This document shows positions 43,146 to 53,111 of a DNA stretch of 64,000 nucleotides, piece by piece. The notes below the pieces were generated by a model that had not been told where the DNA came from, searched no databases, and worked only from the letters and a program-made list of their open reading frames with translations. Every line of letters begins with the position of its first letter. The stretch's first letter is position 1. The DNA is taken from assembly GCA_017744365.1 (NCBI GenBank), contig JAGIBL010000005.1, forward strand, positions 124,001-188,000, read 5' to 3'. The translations under genes and the position numbers were made by a program. Source of the stretch: Nocardioidaceae bacterium. GTDB taxonomy: Bacteria; Actinomycetota; Actinomycetes; Propionibacteriales; Nocardioidaceae.

Positions 43146-45410
43146 GTGACCCGACGCGCGCGTGAGCAGTACGACGAAGACACCCTGAGCCTGAGCAAGC
43201 CGCGGACCAAGGCGGCCGGGGTCGAGGCCGTCGCGGTCTCGCTGAACCGGGCGCTGGAGCAGATGAGCCCGCTGCGGGCGGCCCGGGCGCTGTCCCGGGT
43301 CAACCACCGGCACGGGTTCGACTGCCCGGGCTGCGCCTGGCCGGAGGAGAACGGCCGCCGCCGGCCTGCCGAGTTCTGCGAGAACGGCGCCAAGGCCGTC
43401 GCCGAGGAGGCCACCCAGCGCGTCGTGGACCGCTCCTTCTTCGCCCGGCACAGCCTCGACGACCTGCGCGGTCGCTCGGGATACTGGCTCGGGCAGCAGG
43501 GCCGGCTCGCCGAGCCGATGGTGCTGCGCCCGGGAGCGACGCACTACGAGCCGATCTCCTGGGAGGACGCCTACGGACTGGTGGCGTCCTCGCTGCGCGG
43601 ACTCGGGTCGCCCGACGAGGCGGTCTTCTACACCTCCGGCCGCACGTCGAACGAGGCCGCGTTCCTCTACCAGCTGCTGGTCCGCTCCTTCGGCACCAAC
43701 AACCTGCCGGACTGCTCGAACATGTGCCACGAGTCCTCGGGCACCGCGCTGACCGAGCAGATCGGCATCGGCAAGGGCTCGGTCTCCATCGACGACGTCG
43801 CCGACGCCGACCTCATCCTCATCGCCGGGCAGAACCCGGGCACCAACCACCCGCGGATGCTGGCCACCCTGGAGAAGGCCAAGGCCCGGGGGGCGCGCAT
43901 CATCGCGATCAACCCGCTGCCCGAGGCCGGGCTGCTCGGCTTCAAGGACCCGCAGAAGGTGGGTGGCGTGCTCGGTCACGCCACCCCGATCGCGGACGAG
44001 TTCCTGCAGATCCGGATCGGGGGAGACCTGGCCCTGTTCCAGGGACTCGGCCGGCTGCTGGTGGAGCGCGACGCCGTCGACCACGACTTCGTCGCCGCGC
44101 ACACCGCCGGCTGGTCGTCGTACGAGGAGAGCGTGCGGAAGGTCGACCTGGACACCGTCCTCGAGGCGACCGGCCTGACGATGCAGCAGCTCGAGGAGAC
44201 CGCGGACGCGCTGGCCCGCTCGGAGCGGACCGTGGCGTGCTGGGCGATGGGGCTCACCCAGCAGCGGCACGCGGTCGCGACCATCGCCGAGTTCACCAAC
44301 CTGCTGCTGATGCGGGGGATGATCGGCAAGCCCGGCGCCGGGGTGTGCCCGGTGCGTGGCCACTCCAACGTGCAGGGCGACCGGACCATGGGCATCTTCG
44401 AGCGGATGCCGGAGGCGTTCCTGGCCGCTCTCGACGCCGAGTTCTCGATCACCTCGCCGCGGGTGCACGGGTTCGACACGGTCGCGGCGATCCGGGCGAT
44501 GCGCGACGGGCAGGCGAGGGTGTTCGTCGGGATGGGCGGCAACTTCGCGAGCGCGACGCCCGACACCGAGGTCACCGAGGCGGCGCTGTCCTCCTGCGAG
44601 CTGACCGTGCAGGTCTCCACCAAGCTCAACCGCTCGCACGTGGTCACCGGCCGGACCGCGCTGATCCTGCCGACGCTCGGCCGCTCCGACTCCGACCTGC
44701 ACGACGGGACGCGGCAGTCGGTCTCGGTCGAGGACTCGATGTCGATGGTGCACCTGTCCACCGGGCGCCTCGAGCCGGTCTCGTCCCAGCTGAGGAGCGA
44801 GCCGACCATCGTCTGCGAGCTGGCTGAGGCGCTGCTGGGACCCGAGCACCCGGTGCCGTGGGCGCGGTTCGCGCACGACTACGACGCCATCCGGGACTCG
44901 ATCGCGCGGGTCGTCCCCGGGTGCGAGGACTACAACCGCCGGGTGCGCACCAAGAACGGCTTCCAGCTGCCGCACCCGCCGCGGGACAGCCGGACCTTCG
45001 TGACCCTGACCGGCAAGGCGAACTTCGCGGTCAACGACCTGGAGTGGGTGCCCGTGCCCGAGGGCCGGCTGGTGCTGCAGACGATGCGCAGCCACGACCA
45101 GTACAACACCACCATCTACGGGCTGGACGACCGGTACCGCGGGGTGAAGGGAGACCGCCGCGTCGTCCTGGTCAACCCCGCGGACCTGGCGGAGCTGGGC
45201 TTCGCCGCAGGGGACACCGTGGACGTGATCTCGGAGTGGGAGGACGGCGAGCGCCGGGTCTCCGGCTTCACCCTCGTCGGCTACGACACCCCGCGCGGGA
45301 ACGCCGCCGCGTACTACCCCGAGACCAACCCCCTGGTCCCGCTCGACCACACCGCCCGCGGCTCGAACACCCCCGTCTCCAAGGCGATCGTCATCCGCCT
45401 CGAACGCTGA
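43146..45410 (+). CDS. FdhF/YdeP family molybdopterin oxidoreductase
   Basis: A 754-aa molybdo-bis-MGD enzyme of the YdeP type, which resembles formate dehydrogenase alpha chains. The N-terminus has CPGC and CENG cysteines ([18 protein letters not shown]), possibly for an iron-sulfur cluster. MGD-binding segments include [42 protein letters not shown], and a C-terminal molydopterin dinucleotide-binding domain ([31 protein letters not shown]). The true reaction is unknown; E. coli YdeP contributes to acid resistance. Its last Arg codon and stop (CGCTGA) coincide with the start of the inverted-repeat element copy B. Confidence 0.92.
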   Translation: MTRRAREQYDEDTLSLSKPRTKAAGVEAVAVSLNRALEQMSPLRAARALSRVNHRHGFDCPGCAWPEENGRRRPAEFCENGAKAVAEEATQRVVDRSFFARHSLDDLRGRSGYWLGQQGRLAEPMVLRPGATHYEPISWEDAYGLVASSLRGLGSPDEAVFYTSGRTSNEAAFLYQLLVRSFGTNNLPDCSNMCHESSGTALTEQIGIGKGSVSIDDVADADLILIAGQNPGTNHPRMLATLEKAKARGARIIAINPLPEAGLLGFKDPQKVGGVLGHATPIADEFLQIRIGGDLALFQGLGRLLVERDAVDHDFVAAHTAGWSSYEESVRKVDLDTVLEATGLTMQQLEETADALARSERTVACWAMGLTQQRHAVATIAEFTNLLLMRGMIGKPGAGVCPVRGHSNVQGDRTMGIFERMPEAFLAALDAEFSITSPRVHGFDTVAAIRAMRDGQARVFVGMGGNFASATPDTEVTEAALSSCELTVQVSTKLNRSHVVTGRTALILPTLGRSDSDLHDGTRQSVSVEDSMSMVHLSTGRLEPVSSQLRSEPTIVCELAEALLGPEHPVPWARFAHDYDAIRDSIARVVPGCEDYNRRVRTKNGFQLPHPPRDSRTFVTLTGKANFAVNDLEWVPVPEGRLVLQTMRSHDQYNTTIYGLDDRYRGVKGDRRVVLVNPADLAELGFAAGDTVDVISEWEDGERRVSGFTLVGYDTPRGNAAAYYPETNPLVPLDHTARGSNTPVSKAIVIRLER

Positions 45411-45516
45411 CCCGTCGCAAAGGTGCACGTAATTGCGCTGACCTGGCGCAAAGGTGCACGTACACGTGCACCTTTGCGCCAGGTCAGCGTCAACACGTGC
45501 ACCTTTGCGCCGGGTC
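45409..45516. repeat. 108-bp four-unit inverted repeat element, copy B
   Basis: Same architecture as copy A. The inner stem is a perfect 26 bp (45436-45461 with 45464-45489) with a 2-nt loop. The outer units (45409-45430, 45495-45516) pair with one mismatch. It lies between the convergent FdhF/YdeP and alcohol dehydrogenase genes. A C-to-T change in the left inner arm relative to copy A is matched by G-to-A in the right arm, which keeps pairing intact. Confidence 0.88.
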
Positions 45517-45520
45517 GGGC

Positions 45521-46609
45521 TCACCAGAGGAGGACGGGTTTGACGACCTTGCCGGCGAGGACGTCGGCCACGGCCTGGTTGATCTCGGCGACGGGGTAGG
45601 TGGTGACGAGGGGGTCGACGTCGAACTCGCCGGCCTGGTTCAGCTCGATGAGCCGCGGCACCATCTGCTGGGGGTCGGAGTCGCCCTCGACGGAGGAGCG
45701 GATCACCTTGCCGGTCTGCAGGAGGTCGATGGCGTCCACGGCGTACTCCTCGGCGCCGAGCCCCAGTGCGACCAGGGTGCCGCGGGCGCGCAGCGACTGC
45801 TGGGCCTGCTTGACGACGTCGGAGATCGCGGTGGTGTCGATCCCGTACGACGCCCCGCCGCCGGTCAGCTCCTTGACCCGGTCCACGACCGTCTCGGTGG
45901 TGGGATCCACGCCGATCGCGCCGTACCGGGCGGCCGCCTCGCGACGGCTGGCCATCGGGTCCACGGCGACGAGGGTCCGCACGCCGAGGTGACGGGCGGC
46001 GGCGAGCGCGGCCAGGCCGACCGCCCCGACGCCGTACACCACCAGGCTGTCCTCGGGTTCGGGGTCGAGCACGTTGAACACGGTGCCGGCGCCGGTCTGG
46101 AAGCCGCAGCCGTAGGGCGCGACCTTGGTCAGGTCGACGGACCTGTCCACCACGACGCAGTTGTCGGCGTAGGCGATCGCGTGCGCGGAGAGGCTGGACT
46201 GGCCGAAGAACGAGCCGAAGACCGGTGCGCCCTCGCGGGAGTACGTCGTCGAGCCGTCCATCCGCATGCCCATGTAGTTGAGGAGCAGCGACTGCTCGCA
46301 GTAGCCGACGTGGCCGGCCGTGCACTCGGCGCAGGCGCGGCACGAGCGAAAGCTGAGCACGACCTGGTCGCCCACCTCGATCCCGGTGACGTCCGGCCCG
46401 ACCGCCTCCACGACGCCGGCGCCCTCGTGCCCGAAGACGTTCGGGAACATCTCCTCGGGCAGGAACCCCTTGAGGTGGATGTCGGTGTGGCACAGGCCGG
46501 TGGCGACCATCCGCACCAGCACCTCGTCTGCCCGCAGGGCGTCCAGGTCGACCTCGGTGAGCGCGAAGTCGGCGCCCTGCTTCTCCACGACGGCAGCGGT
46601 GGTCCTCAT
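45521..46609 (-). CDS. Zinc-dependent alcohol dehydrogenase
   Basis: A 362-aa medium-chain dehydrogenase. Catalytic zinc ligands are C40 (LCHTDIH), H61 (GHEGAG) and the Cys in YGCGFQTG. Four structural cysteines (C90, C93, C96, C104) bind a second zinc. The Rossmann motif GVGAVG binds NAD(H). It probably oxidises aryl or aliphatic alcohols. An in-frame GTG at 46630 exists, but the conserved start is ATG 46609, with TATTGT 6 nt upstream on the minus strand. A 14-of-14 KstR consensus match lies just upstream, so regulation by a KstR-like TetR protein is likely. Confidence 0.93.
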   Translation of the reverse strand: MRTTAAVVEKQGADFALTEVDLDALRADEVLVRMVATGLCHTDIHLKGFLPEEMFPNVFGHEGAGVVEAVGPDVTGIEVGDQVVLSFRSCRACAECTAGHVGYCEQSLLLNYMGMRMDGSTTYSREGAPVFGSFFGQSSLSAHAIAYADNCVVVDRSVDLTKVAPYGCGFQTGAGTVFNVLDPEPEDSLVVYGVGAVGLAALAAARHLGVRTLVAVDPMASRREAAARYGAIGVDPTTETVVDRVKELTGGGASYGIDTTAISDVVKQAQQSLRARGTLVALGLGAEEYAVDAIDLLQTGKVIRSSVEGDSDPQQMVPRLIELNQAGEFDVDPLVTTYPVAEINQAVADVLAGKVVKPVLLW

Positions 46610-46622
46610 GTCCCGACAATAG

Positions 46623-46636
46623 TGGAACACGTTCTA
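46623..46636. promoter_or_regulatory. KstR-type operator upstream of the alcohol dehydrogenase
   Basis: The site reads TGGAACACGTTCTA on plus, matching all fixed positions of TNNAACNNGTTNNA. It lies 14-27 nt before ATG 46609 and directly upstream of the minus-strand -10 TATTGT. Orientation is toward the dehydrogenase, though folC starts 29 bp on the other side. Confidence 0.6.
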
Positions 46637-46664
46637 CTTCGGCGAGCACTAGGCTGAGCCGGCG

Positions 46665-48035
46665 ATGAGTGAGTTCCCCGAAGAGGCCCGTCCCGCCGAG
46701 ACCTACGCCGAGGTCGAGGACGCGCTGCTGTCCCGCTGGCCGGAGAGCCGGCTGGTGCCGACGCTGGACCGGATCGAGCTGTTCACCGAGCTGCTCGGGG
46801 AGCCGCAGCGCTCCTACCCGGTGGTCCAGCTGACCGGCACGAACGGCAAGACCTCGACGGCGCGGATGATCGAGACGCTGCTGCGCGGGCTCGGGCTGCG
46901 CACCGGACGGTTCACCAGCCCGCACCTGGAGTCGATGACCGAGCGGATCGTGGTCGACGGCGAGCCGCTCTCCGACGAGGACTTCGTGCGCGCGTTCAAC
47001 GACGTGGCGCCCTACACGCACCTGGTCGACGCCGACTCCGACCACCCGCTGTCCTTCTTCGAGACCGTCGTCGGGATGGCCTACGCCGCCTTCGCGGACG
47101 CCCCTGTCGACGCCGCCGTCGTCGAGGTCGGCATGGGCGGCACCTGGGACGCGACCAACGTCGCCGACGCGGCGGTCGCCGTGCTCACCCCGATCGCGGT
47201 CGACCACGCCCAGTACCTCGGCGAGACCGCCGCCGAGATCGCCCGGGAGAAGGTCGGCATCATCAAGCCGGGCGCGACGGTCGTGACCGCGGTGCAGGAC
47301 GCCGACGTGGCCACCCAGATCGTGCAGCGCTGCGCCGAGGTCGGCGCCACCGTGGCCCGCGAGGGGCTGGAGTTCGGCGTGCGCAGCCGGGTGCCCGCGG
47401 TCGGCGGCCAGCTGGTCTCCCTGCAGGGCCTGCGAGCGACGTACGACGAGATCTTCATCCCCCTGTACGGCGCTCATCAGGCCCAGAACGCCGCGCTCGC
47501 ACTCGCCGCGGTCGAGGCCTTCGTCGGCGGCGACGACCCGCTCGACGCCGAGGTCGTTCAGCAGGCGTTCGCGGAGGTGACCTCGCCGGGCCGGCTGGAG
47601 ATCGTCCGCCGCTCGCCGACCATCGTGCTCGACGCCGCCCACAACCCGCACGGCGCGACCGCGCTGGTCGAGGCGCTCGAGGACTCGTTCACGTTCAGCC
47701 CCCTGGTCGGCGTCGTCGGCGTGATGGCCGACAAGGACTACGAGGGCCTGCTGGCCACCCTCGAACCAGTGCTCGCGCACGTCGTGTGCACCCGGAACTC
47801 GACCGACCGGGCGATGCCGGCCGAGGCGCTGGCCGAGGTGGCCCGCGGCATCTTCGGCCAGGACCGGGTCAGCGTCGCGCCGCACCTGGTGGACGCGATC
47901 GACCAGGCGAGCACGCTGGCCGAGGCCGGCGGCGTCTTCGGCGAGGGCCTCGGCTCCGGCGGCGTGCTGGTCACCGGCTCGGTGGTCACCGTCGGCGAGG
48001 CGCGTGCGCTGATCCTGCGCGGGCAGGGCTCCTGA
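46665..48035 (+). CDS. folC: Bifunctional dihydrofolate / folylpolyglutamate synthase
   Basis: A 456-aa Mur ligase-like enzyme that adds Glu to dihydropteroate and to folates. The P-loop is GTNGKTS (58-64), and [24 protein letters not shown] and the [10 protein letters not shown] region in the C-terminal domain are family-specific. ATG 46665 follows TAGGCT (46650-46655). It sits downstream of valS in the ancestral block, now separated by inserted genes. Overlaps the DUF4233 gene by one base. Confidence 0.96.
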   Translation: MSEFPEEARPAETYAEVEDALLSRWPESRLVPTLDRIELFTELLGEPQRSYPVVQLTGTNGKTSTARMIETLLRGLGLRTGRFTSPHLESMTERIVVDGEPLSDEDFVRAFNDVAPYTHLVDADSDHPLSFFETVVGMAYAAFADAPVDAAVVEVGMGGTWDATNVADAAVAVLTPIAVDHAQYLGETAAEIAREKVGIIKPGATVVTAVQDADVATQIVQRCAEVGATVAREGLEFGVRSRVPAVGGQLVSLQGLRATYDEIFIPLYGAHQAQNAALALAAVEAFVGGDDPLDAEVVQQAFAEVTSPGRLEIVRRSPTIVLDAAHNPHGATALVEALEDSFTFSPLVGVVGVMADKDYEGLLATLEPVLAHVVCTRNSTDRAMPAEALAEVARGIFGQDRVSVAPHLVDAIDQASTLAEAGGVFGEGLGSGGVLVTGSVVTVGEARALILRGQGS

Positions 48036-48358
48036 TGCGGCGCAGGCTCTGCGCGGCGATCCTGTCGCTGGAGGCGATCGTGCTCGGGCTGACCACCCCG
48101 GTGCTGATCTCGGTGGAGTCGGTGGACAAGGCGCAGTCGCTCTGGATCGGGCTCGGCCTGACCGTGGCCAGCCTGCTGCTCGCCGGGCTGCTCCGGTTCT
48201 CCTGGGCTTTCCACCTCGGCTGGGTGCTGCAGGTGGCGGCGATCGCGCTCGGCGTGCTGGTGACCCCGATGTACGCGCTCGGGCTGATCTTCCTGGTCCT
48301 TTGGTTCACCGCGTTCCGCCTCGGCGGGGTCATCGACCGGGACCGCGCCGCCGCCTAG
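48035..48358 (+). CDS. DUF4233 membrane protein
   Basis: A 107-aa protein with about three to four transmembrane helices ([48 protein letters not shown]). The position directly after folC with a TGATG junction is typical of DUF4233 (Rv2446c-like). Function unknown. Its stop codon TAG is also the first part of a -10 box for the next gene. Confidence 0.88.
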   Translation: MRRRLCAAILSLEAIVLGLTTPVLISVESVDKAQSLWIGLGLTVASLLLAGLLRFSWAFHLGWVLQVAAIALGVLVTPMYALGLIFLVLWFTAFRLGGVIDRDRAAA

Positions 48359-48361
48359 TCT
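48356..48361 (+). promoter_or_regulatory. -10 box (TAGTCT) of the acyl-CoA synthetase gene, leaderless
   Basis: TAGTCT ends 7 nt before ATG 48369 and overlaps the DUF4233 stop codon. Confidence 0.45.
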
Positions 48362-48368
48362 CGGCTCC

Positions 48369-49976
48369 ATGGAGTCCTACGCACGCGGTGAGACCGAGCC
48401 CGCCCTCCTCGAGGAGACCATCGGCGCCAACTTCGAGCGCACCGTGGCGGCTTTCGGGGACCGGGAGGCGCTGGTCGAGGTGGCCTCCGGCCGGCGCTGG
48501 ACCTACACCTCGTTGAACGAGGACGTCGACGCCCTCGCCCGGGCGCTGCTGGCCGCCGGAGTGGCGGTCGGGGACCGGGTCGGGATCTGGGCGCCGAACT
48601 GCGCGGAGTGGACGCTGACCCAGTACGCGACCGCGAAGATCGGCGCGATCCTGGTCAACATCAACCCGGCCTACCGGACCCACGAGCTGGCCTACGCGCT
48701 CAACCAGTCCGGGGTCTCGCTGCTGATCTCGGCGACCGACTTCAAGACGAGCGACTACCGGGCGATGGTGGCCGAGGTGCTCCCCGCAACCGCCGTACGA
48801 CGGGTGGTCTTCATCGGCGACCCGACGTGGGAGGAGCTGCTCGCGGGAGCCTCCGGGGACGAGGACGTCGCCGCGGTGCTGGCCACGCTCGCGCCGGGCG
48901 ACCCGATCAACATCCAGTACACCTCGGGCACGACCGGCTTCCCCAAGGGCGCCACGCTCTCGCATCGCAACATCTTGAACAACGGCTTCTTCGTCACCGA
49001 GACGATCAACTTCACCTCAGCCGACCGGCTCTGCATCCCGGTGCCCTTCTACCACTGCTTCGGGATGGTGATGGGCAACCTGGGATGCACCACCCACGGC
49101 GCCACCATGGTGATCCCGGCGTCCGGCTTCGACCCGGTGGTCACGCTGCGGGCGATCCAGGACGAGCGCTGCACGGGCGTGTACGGCGTGCCGACGATGT
49201 TCATCGCGATGCAGAACGCACCGGGGTTCGCGTCGTACGACCTGTCGTCGCTGCGCACCGGGATCATGGCCGGATCGCCGTGCCCGGTCGAGGTGATGAA
49301 GCGGTGCATCGACGACATGCACATGGCCGAGGTGTCCATCGCCTACGGGATGACCGAGACCTCGCCCGTGTCGACGCAGACCCGGGCCGACGACGACCTG
49401 GACCGCCGTACGGCGACCATCGGGCGGGTGCACCCGCACGTGGAGATCAAGATCGTCTCGCCGGCGAGCGGCGAGATCCTCGAGCGCGGCGAGCCCGGCG
49501 AGCTGTGCACCCGGGGGTACTCGGTGATGCTCGGCTACTGGGACGACCTGGAGAAGACTGCCGAGGCCGTCGACGCCGAGGGCTGGATGCACACGGGGGA
49601 CCTGGCGGTGATGCGCGAGGACGGGTACGCGGTGATCGTCGGGCGGATCAAGGACATGGTGATCCGCGGAGGGGAGAACATCTACCCGCGCGAGATCGAG
49701 GAGTTCCTCTACACCCACCCCGACATCGAGGACGTCCAGGTCGTCGGCGTCCCCGACGAGCGGTACGGCGAGGAGCTGTGCGCCTGGGTTCGGCTCAAGC
49801 CCGGGGCCGCCCCGCTGGATGCCGACGCGGTCCGGGAGTTCGCCACCGGGAGGCTCGCGCACTACAAGATCCCGCGGTACGTGCTGGTGGTCGAGGAGTT
49901 CCCGATGACCGTGACCGGGAAGATCCGCAAGGTGGAGATGCGCGAGGAGTCGGTCCGGGTCCTGGGGCTGGGCTAG
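48369..49976 (+). CDS. AMP-binding acyl-CoA synthetase
   Basis: A 535-aa ANL-superfamily ligase that activates a fatty or organic acid to acyl-CoA. The P-loop [11 protein letters not shown] (about 183-193), the YGMTETSP adenylate motif, [33 protein letters not shown] and catalytic C-terminal Lys (MTVTGKIRK) are all present. No signal peptide. Family is medium/long-chain FadD-like; the acid cannot be specified. It may share pathways with the thiolase and thioesterase upstream in the window. Confidence 0.93.
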   Translation: MESYARGETEPALLEETIGANFERTVAAFGDREALVEVASGRRWTYTSLNEDVDALARALLAAGVAVGDRVGIWAPNCAEWTLTQYATAKIGAILVNINPAYRTHELAYALNQSGVSLLISATDFKTSDYRAMVAEVLPATAVRRVVFIGDPTWEELLAGASGDEDVAAVLATLAPGDPINIQYTSGTTGFPKGATLSHRNILNNGFFVTETINFTSADRLCIPVPFYHCFGMVMGNLGCTTHGATMVIPASGFDPVVTLRAIQDERCTGVYGVPTMFIAMQNAPGFASYDLSSLRTGIMAGSPCPVEVMKRCIDDMHMAEVSIAYGMTETSPVSTQTRADDDLDRRTATIGRVHPHVEIKIVSPASGEILERGEPGELCTRGYSVMLGYWDDLEKTAEAVDAEGWMHTGDLAVMREDGYAVIVGRIKDMVIRGGENIYPREIEEFLYTHPDIEDVQVVGVPDERYGEELCAWVRLKPGAAPLDADAVREFATGRLAHYKIPRYVLVVEEFPMTVTGKIRKVEMREESVRVLGLG

Positions 49977-49983
49977 CCGTCGT

Positions 49984-49989
49984 TAGTCT
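49984..49989 (+). promoter_or_regulatory. -10 box (TAGTCT) of ndk, leaderless
   Basis: TAGTCT ends 7 nt before ATG 49997. Confidence 0.45.
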
Positions 49990-49996
49990 GTGCGCC

Positions 49997-50407
49997 ATGA
50001 GCGAGCGCACCCTGGTCCTGCTGAAGCCCGACGCGGTCCGTCGTGGCCTGGTGGGCGAGGTCCTGTCCCGGTTCGAGGCGAAGGGTCTGAGCATCGTCGC
50101 GCTGGAGCAGCGCACCATCGACGCCGGCATGGCCGACCAGCACTACGCCGAGCACGTCGAGCGGGACTTCTACCCGCCGCTGCGCGCGTTCGTGACCAGC
50201 GGCCCGCTGGTGGCCGCTGTGCTCGAGGGCGACGAGGCGATCGAGGTGGTCCGGGCGATCAACGGCGCCACCGACGGCCGCAAGGCCGCCCCGGGGACGA
50301 TCCGCGGCGACCTGTCCCTGTCGAACCGGGAGAACCTGGTGCACGGCTCGGACTCCCCGGAGTCGGCCGCCCGGGAGATCAAGCTCTGGTTCCCCGAGCT
50401 GGGCTGA
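49997..50407 (+). CDS. ndk: Nucleoside diphosphate kinase
   Basis: A 136-aa enzyme that balances NTP pools by phosphotransfer through a His. The signature is NLVHGSDSPESA with phospho-His116; RTLVLLKPDAVRRGLVG opens the ferredoxin-like fold. Full family length. In Streptomyces ndk also lies next to the mre cluster, as here. Confidence 0.97.
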   Translation: MSERTLVLLKPDAVRRGLVGEVLSRFEAKGLSIVALEQRTIDAGMADQHYAEHVERDFYPPLRAFVTSGPLVAAVLEGDEAIEVVRAINGATDGRKAAPGTIRGDLSLSNRENLVHGSDSPESAAREIKLWFPELG

Positions 50408-50423
50408 GGCTGACCGAACCACG

Positions 50424-50484
50424 AGGCCTGATTCGGCGGACCAGAAGGCCTGATTCGGCGGACCAGAAGGCCTGATTCGGCGGG
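50424..50484. repeat. 22-bp tandem repeat, about 2.8 copies
   Basis: The 22-bp unit begins AGGCCTGATTCGG and ends ACCAGA. Units lie at 50424-50445 and 50446-50467 (identical) and a partial at 50468-50484. They fill almost the whole gap between ndk and the convergent DUF937 gene. Confidence 0.85.
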
Positions 50485-51024
50485 CTAGCGGCGGCCGCGT
50501 CCCAGCAGGCCGCCGAGGACGTCGCCGATGATCGAGCCGGCGCCCTGGCCGCCGCCCGATCCCTGGGACGCGCCCTTGAGGACCTCCTCGAGGATCGAGC
50601 CGACGACGCCGCCGCCCGCGTTGTCTCCCGCGCTGCCGGAGCCGGCCCGCCCGCCGACCTGCTTGGCCAGGTAGGCGAGCACGAGGGGCGCGAGCAGCGG
50701 GATCAGCTTCTTCACCAGGTCGCCCGAGACGCCCTGGACACCCCCGAGCTGCTGCACGACCTGGTCCTGGGAGTCGCCGAAGATGTGGCCGGCGATCTTC
50801 GCGCCGTCGGCCGGGTCCGGGTCCCGCTGGCCTTCGTGCTGGGTGAGCGCCTCGGCGATGGAGTCCGCACCCGCGGAGTCCTGGGCGTTCGCGTGCAGCC
50901 CCCCGAGCAGGGCGGGGATCGCGGCCTCGGCGGCGGAGCGTACCGAGGCGGGGTCGGCGCCCAGCCGGGCGGCGAGGTCGTCGAGGGGGAGTCCGGCCAG
51001 GATGTCGGTGGTGGGGTCGCTCAT
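50485..51024 (-). CDS. DUF937 domain protein
   Basis: A 179-aa protein matching DUF937: an N-terminal helical segment (LDDLAARLGADPASVRSAAEAAIPALLGGLHANA), a middle Q/D/V-rich region (FGDSQDQVVQQLGG) and hydrophobic LVKKLIPLLAPLVLAYLAKQV. The C-terminal 45 residues are Gly/Ser-rich with GSILEEVLKG and GSIIGDVLGGLLG, as in many actinobacterial members. Cytoplasmic, function unknown (related to YidB). Divergent from mreB across a 156-bp gap. Confidence 0.85.
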   Translation of the reverse strand: MSDPTTDILAGLPLDDLAARLGADPASVRSAAEAAIPALLGGLHANAQDSAGADSIAEALTQHEGQRDPDPADGAKIAGHIFGDSQDQVVQQLGGVQGVSGDLVKKLIPLLAPLVLAYLAKQVGGRAGSGSAGDNAGGGVVGSILEEVLKGASQGSGGGQGAGSIIGDVLGGLLGRGRR

Positions 51025-51095
51025 GAGCCGGGAACCTACCCCGCGACCCCGGGCCGCTGCCGCGTGTCGTCCCCCGGATCGGCCCGATTTCTCCT

Positions 51096-51101
51096 TAGGC
51101 T
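51096..51101 (+). promoter_or_regulatory. -10 box (TAGGCT) of the mre operon
   Basis: TAGGCT lies 79 nt before ATG 51181, so, unlike most genes here, mreB would have a leader of about 70 nt. The leader contains CCCCAGGAG before the start codon. Confidence 0.45.
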
Positions 51102-51180
51102 CGTGACTGGTGAGACGCGTGGTTCCTCCTGAGGCTGGAGCGGCGCGGCTCTCCTCTTCCCCAGGAGTAAGGCGACTTTC

Positions 51181-52212
51181 ATGGCGAACAACCTGATCGG
51201 TCGTGACATGGCGGTGGATCTCGGCACCGCGAACACGCTGGTCTACGTCCGCGGGCGCGGCGTGCTGCTCGACGAGCCCTCGGTCGTCGCGATGAACGCG
51301 CACACCCGCGAGCTGCTTGCCGTCGGCACCGATGCCAAGCGCATGATCGGCCGCACCCCCGAGGGGATCACGGCGATCCGGCCGCTGCGCGACGGCGTGA
51401 TCGCCGACTTCGACGCCACCGAGCAGATGCTGCGTCACTTCATCGCCCAGGTGCACCGGCGCCGCTACTTCGCCAAGCCGCGCCTGGTCATCTGCGTGCC
51501 GAGCGGGGTCACCCCGGTCGAGCAGCGCGCCGTCAAGGAGGCCGGCTACCAGGCCGGCGCTCGCCGGGTCTACGTCGTCGAGGAGCCGATGGCCGCCGCG
51601 ATCGGCGCCGGGCTCCCGGTCCACGAGGCCACCGGAAACATGGTCGTCGACATCGGCGGCGGCACCACCGAGGTCGCGGTCATCTCGCTCGGTGGCCTGG
51701 TCACCACGCTGTCCGTGCGCACCGCCGGCGACGAGCTGGACCAGGCGATCATCGCGTACATGAAGAAGGAGCACTCCCTGATGCTGGGGGAGGGCACCGC
51801 CGAGGAGATCAAGATGACCCTCGGGTCGGCGTACCCGCAGGCCGACGAGCCCAGCGCCGAGATCCGCGGCCGGGACATGGTCTCCGGCCTGCCGCGCACG
51901 GTCCTGGTGAGTGCACCCGAGATCCGCCGGGCCATCGAGGAACAGCTGCACATGATCATCGACGCGGTGCGCAGCACCCTGGACCAGACCCCGCCCGAGC
52001 TGGCCGGCGACATCATGGATCGCGGCATCGTGCTCACCGGCGGCGGCGCCCTGCTCCGCGGCCTCGACGAGCGGCTGCGCCAGGAGACCGGGATGCCGGT
52101 GCACGTGGCCGCCGACCCGCTCTCCTGCGTCGCGCTCGGCGCCGGCAAGTGCGTCGAGGAGTTCGAGGCGCTGCAGCAGGTGCTGGTCTCGGAGACCCGG
52201 CGAGCAGGATGA
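51181..52212 (+). CDS. mreB: Rod shape-determining protein MreB
   Basis: A 343-aa bacterial actin that organises lateral cell-wall synthesis. Actin-fold nucleotide motifs are MAVDLGTANTLVYVRG (phosphate 1), VVDIGGGTTEVAVISLGG (phosphate 2), and DRGIVLTGGGALL (adenosine). An AGGAG sequence precedes the ATG. Overlaps mreC by an ATGA junction. In Streptomyces MreB acts mainly in spore wall assembly; in a rod-shaped actinobacterium it could serve elongation. Confidence 0.97.
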   Translation: MANNLIGRDMAVDLGTANTLVYVRGRGVLLDEPSVVAMNAHTRELLAVGTDAKRMIGRTPEGITAIRPLRDGVIADFDATEQMLRHFIAQVHRRRYFAKPRLVICVPSGVTPVEQRAVKEAGYQAGARRVYVVEEPMAAAIGAGLPVHEATGNMVVDIGGGTTEVAVISLGGLVTTLSVRTAGDELDQAIIAYMKKEHSLMLGEGTAEEIKMTLGSAYPQADEPSAEIRGRDMVSGLPRTVLVSAPEIRRAIEEQLHMIIDAVRSTLDQTPPELAGDIMDRGIVLTGGGALLRGLDERLRQETGMPVHVAADPLSCVALGAGKCVEEFEALQQVLVSETRRAG

Positions 52213-53111
52213 GCCGCAGCTTCGGGAGGGATCCGGACGGGCGGGGCAACCCGCGCCGGGTGCTCGGCCTGCTCGTGCTGGCCAGCATCACCGTGATGAC
52301 CCTGGACGCCAAGACCGGCTCGGACTCGCCGGTCGACGCGGTCCGGGCGACGGTCGGCAGCGTGGTCGGGCCGGTGGAGACCGTCACCGACGGCATGGTC
52401 CGCCCGTTCACCGACCTCGGCGGCTTCGCGAAGACGAACAAGTCGCTGCGCGAGGACGTCGCCGACCTCGAGGCCGAGAACGCCCGGCTGCGCAGCCAGG
52501 CCGCCACCGAGCCGGTGGACCGGGCCCGGCTGGCCGAGCTCGACGGGCTGACCCGGACCGCCGCCGACACCGGCTACGCGCTCGTCGCCGCCCGCGTCGT
52601 GGCGATGGGCCCGATGCAGTCGTTCTCCCGCACGGTCACGATCGACGCGGGCACCTCGTCGGGGGTGCGCAAGGACATGACCGTGCTCAACAACGACGGG
52701 CTGGTCGGCCGCGTGGTCTCCGCGACCCGTACGACGGCCACCGTGCTGCTCGTCGTGGACACCGACTCGGTCGTGGGCGGCCGGCTCGGCTCGAACCTGG
52801 AGATCGGCTTCCTGCGCGGGCGCGGCTCGGTCGGCGACGACGGCACCCTGGCGCTGGACCTGGTCGACAACCAGGTCACGCCCTCGCGCGACGACGTGGT
52901 GGTCACCTGGGGCTCGCCCCACGGCGTCCCGTACGTCGCCGGCATCCCCATCGGGAAGGTGAGCTCGGTGGTCTCCTCGCCACGGCAGAGCTCGCGGCAG
53001 GCGGTCATCGAACCGTTCGTGGACTTCTCCTCCCTCGACGTGGTCGGCGTGGTGGTGCCGAAGGGCACCCGCGGCGACCGGGACCTCATCACCGCCGGGA
53101 GTGCACGATGA
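52209..53111 (+). CDS. mreC: Rod shape-determining protein MreC
   Basis: A 300-aa bitopic protein with one N-terminal transmembrane helix (about 18-35), a coiled coil (about 75-105, LREDVADLEAENARLRSQ) and two beta-barrel domains (VVAMGPMQSFSRTVTIDAG, GVRKDMTVLNNDGLVGRV). It links MreB to extracytoplasmic PBP2. ATGA coupling on both sides keeps the mre order. Confidence 0.93.
   Translation: MSRSFGRDPDGRGNPRRVLGLLVLASITVMTLDAKTGSDSPVDAVRATVGSVVGPVETVTDGMVRPFTDLGGFAKTNKSLREDVADLEAENARLRSQAATEPVDRARLAELDGLTRTAADTGYALVAARVVAMGPMQSFSRTVTIDAGTSSGVRKDMTVLNNDGLVGRVVSATRTTATVLLVVDTDSVVGGRLGSNLEIGFLRGRGSVGDDGTLALDLVDNQVTPSRDDVVVTWGSPHGVPYVAGIPIGKVSSVVSSPRQSSRQAVIEPFVDFSSLDVVGVVVPKGTRGDRDLITAGSAR

Noticed and set aside
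45521-46630. Alcohol dehydrogenase start at GTG 46630
   Set aside because: It would place the KstR-type site and the -10 box within the coding region. The conserved N-terminus begins at ATG 46609.
39561-47885. A minus-strand frame open for 2774 codons across several genes
   Set aside because: Only its last 867 codons (valS, 39561-42164) look like protein. The rest is the shadow of plus-strand genes and contains the repeat element translated.
50424-50484. 22-bp repeats as a CRISPR array
   Set aside because: The units are contiguous with no spacers, and no cas gene is nearby.
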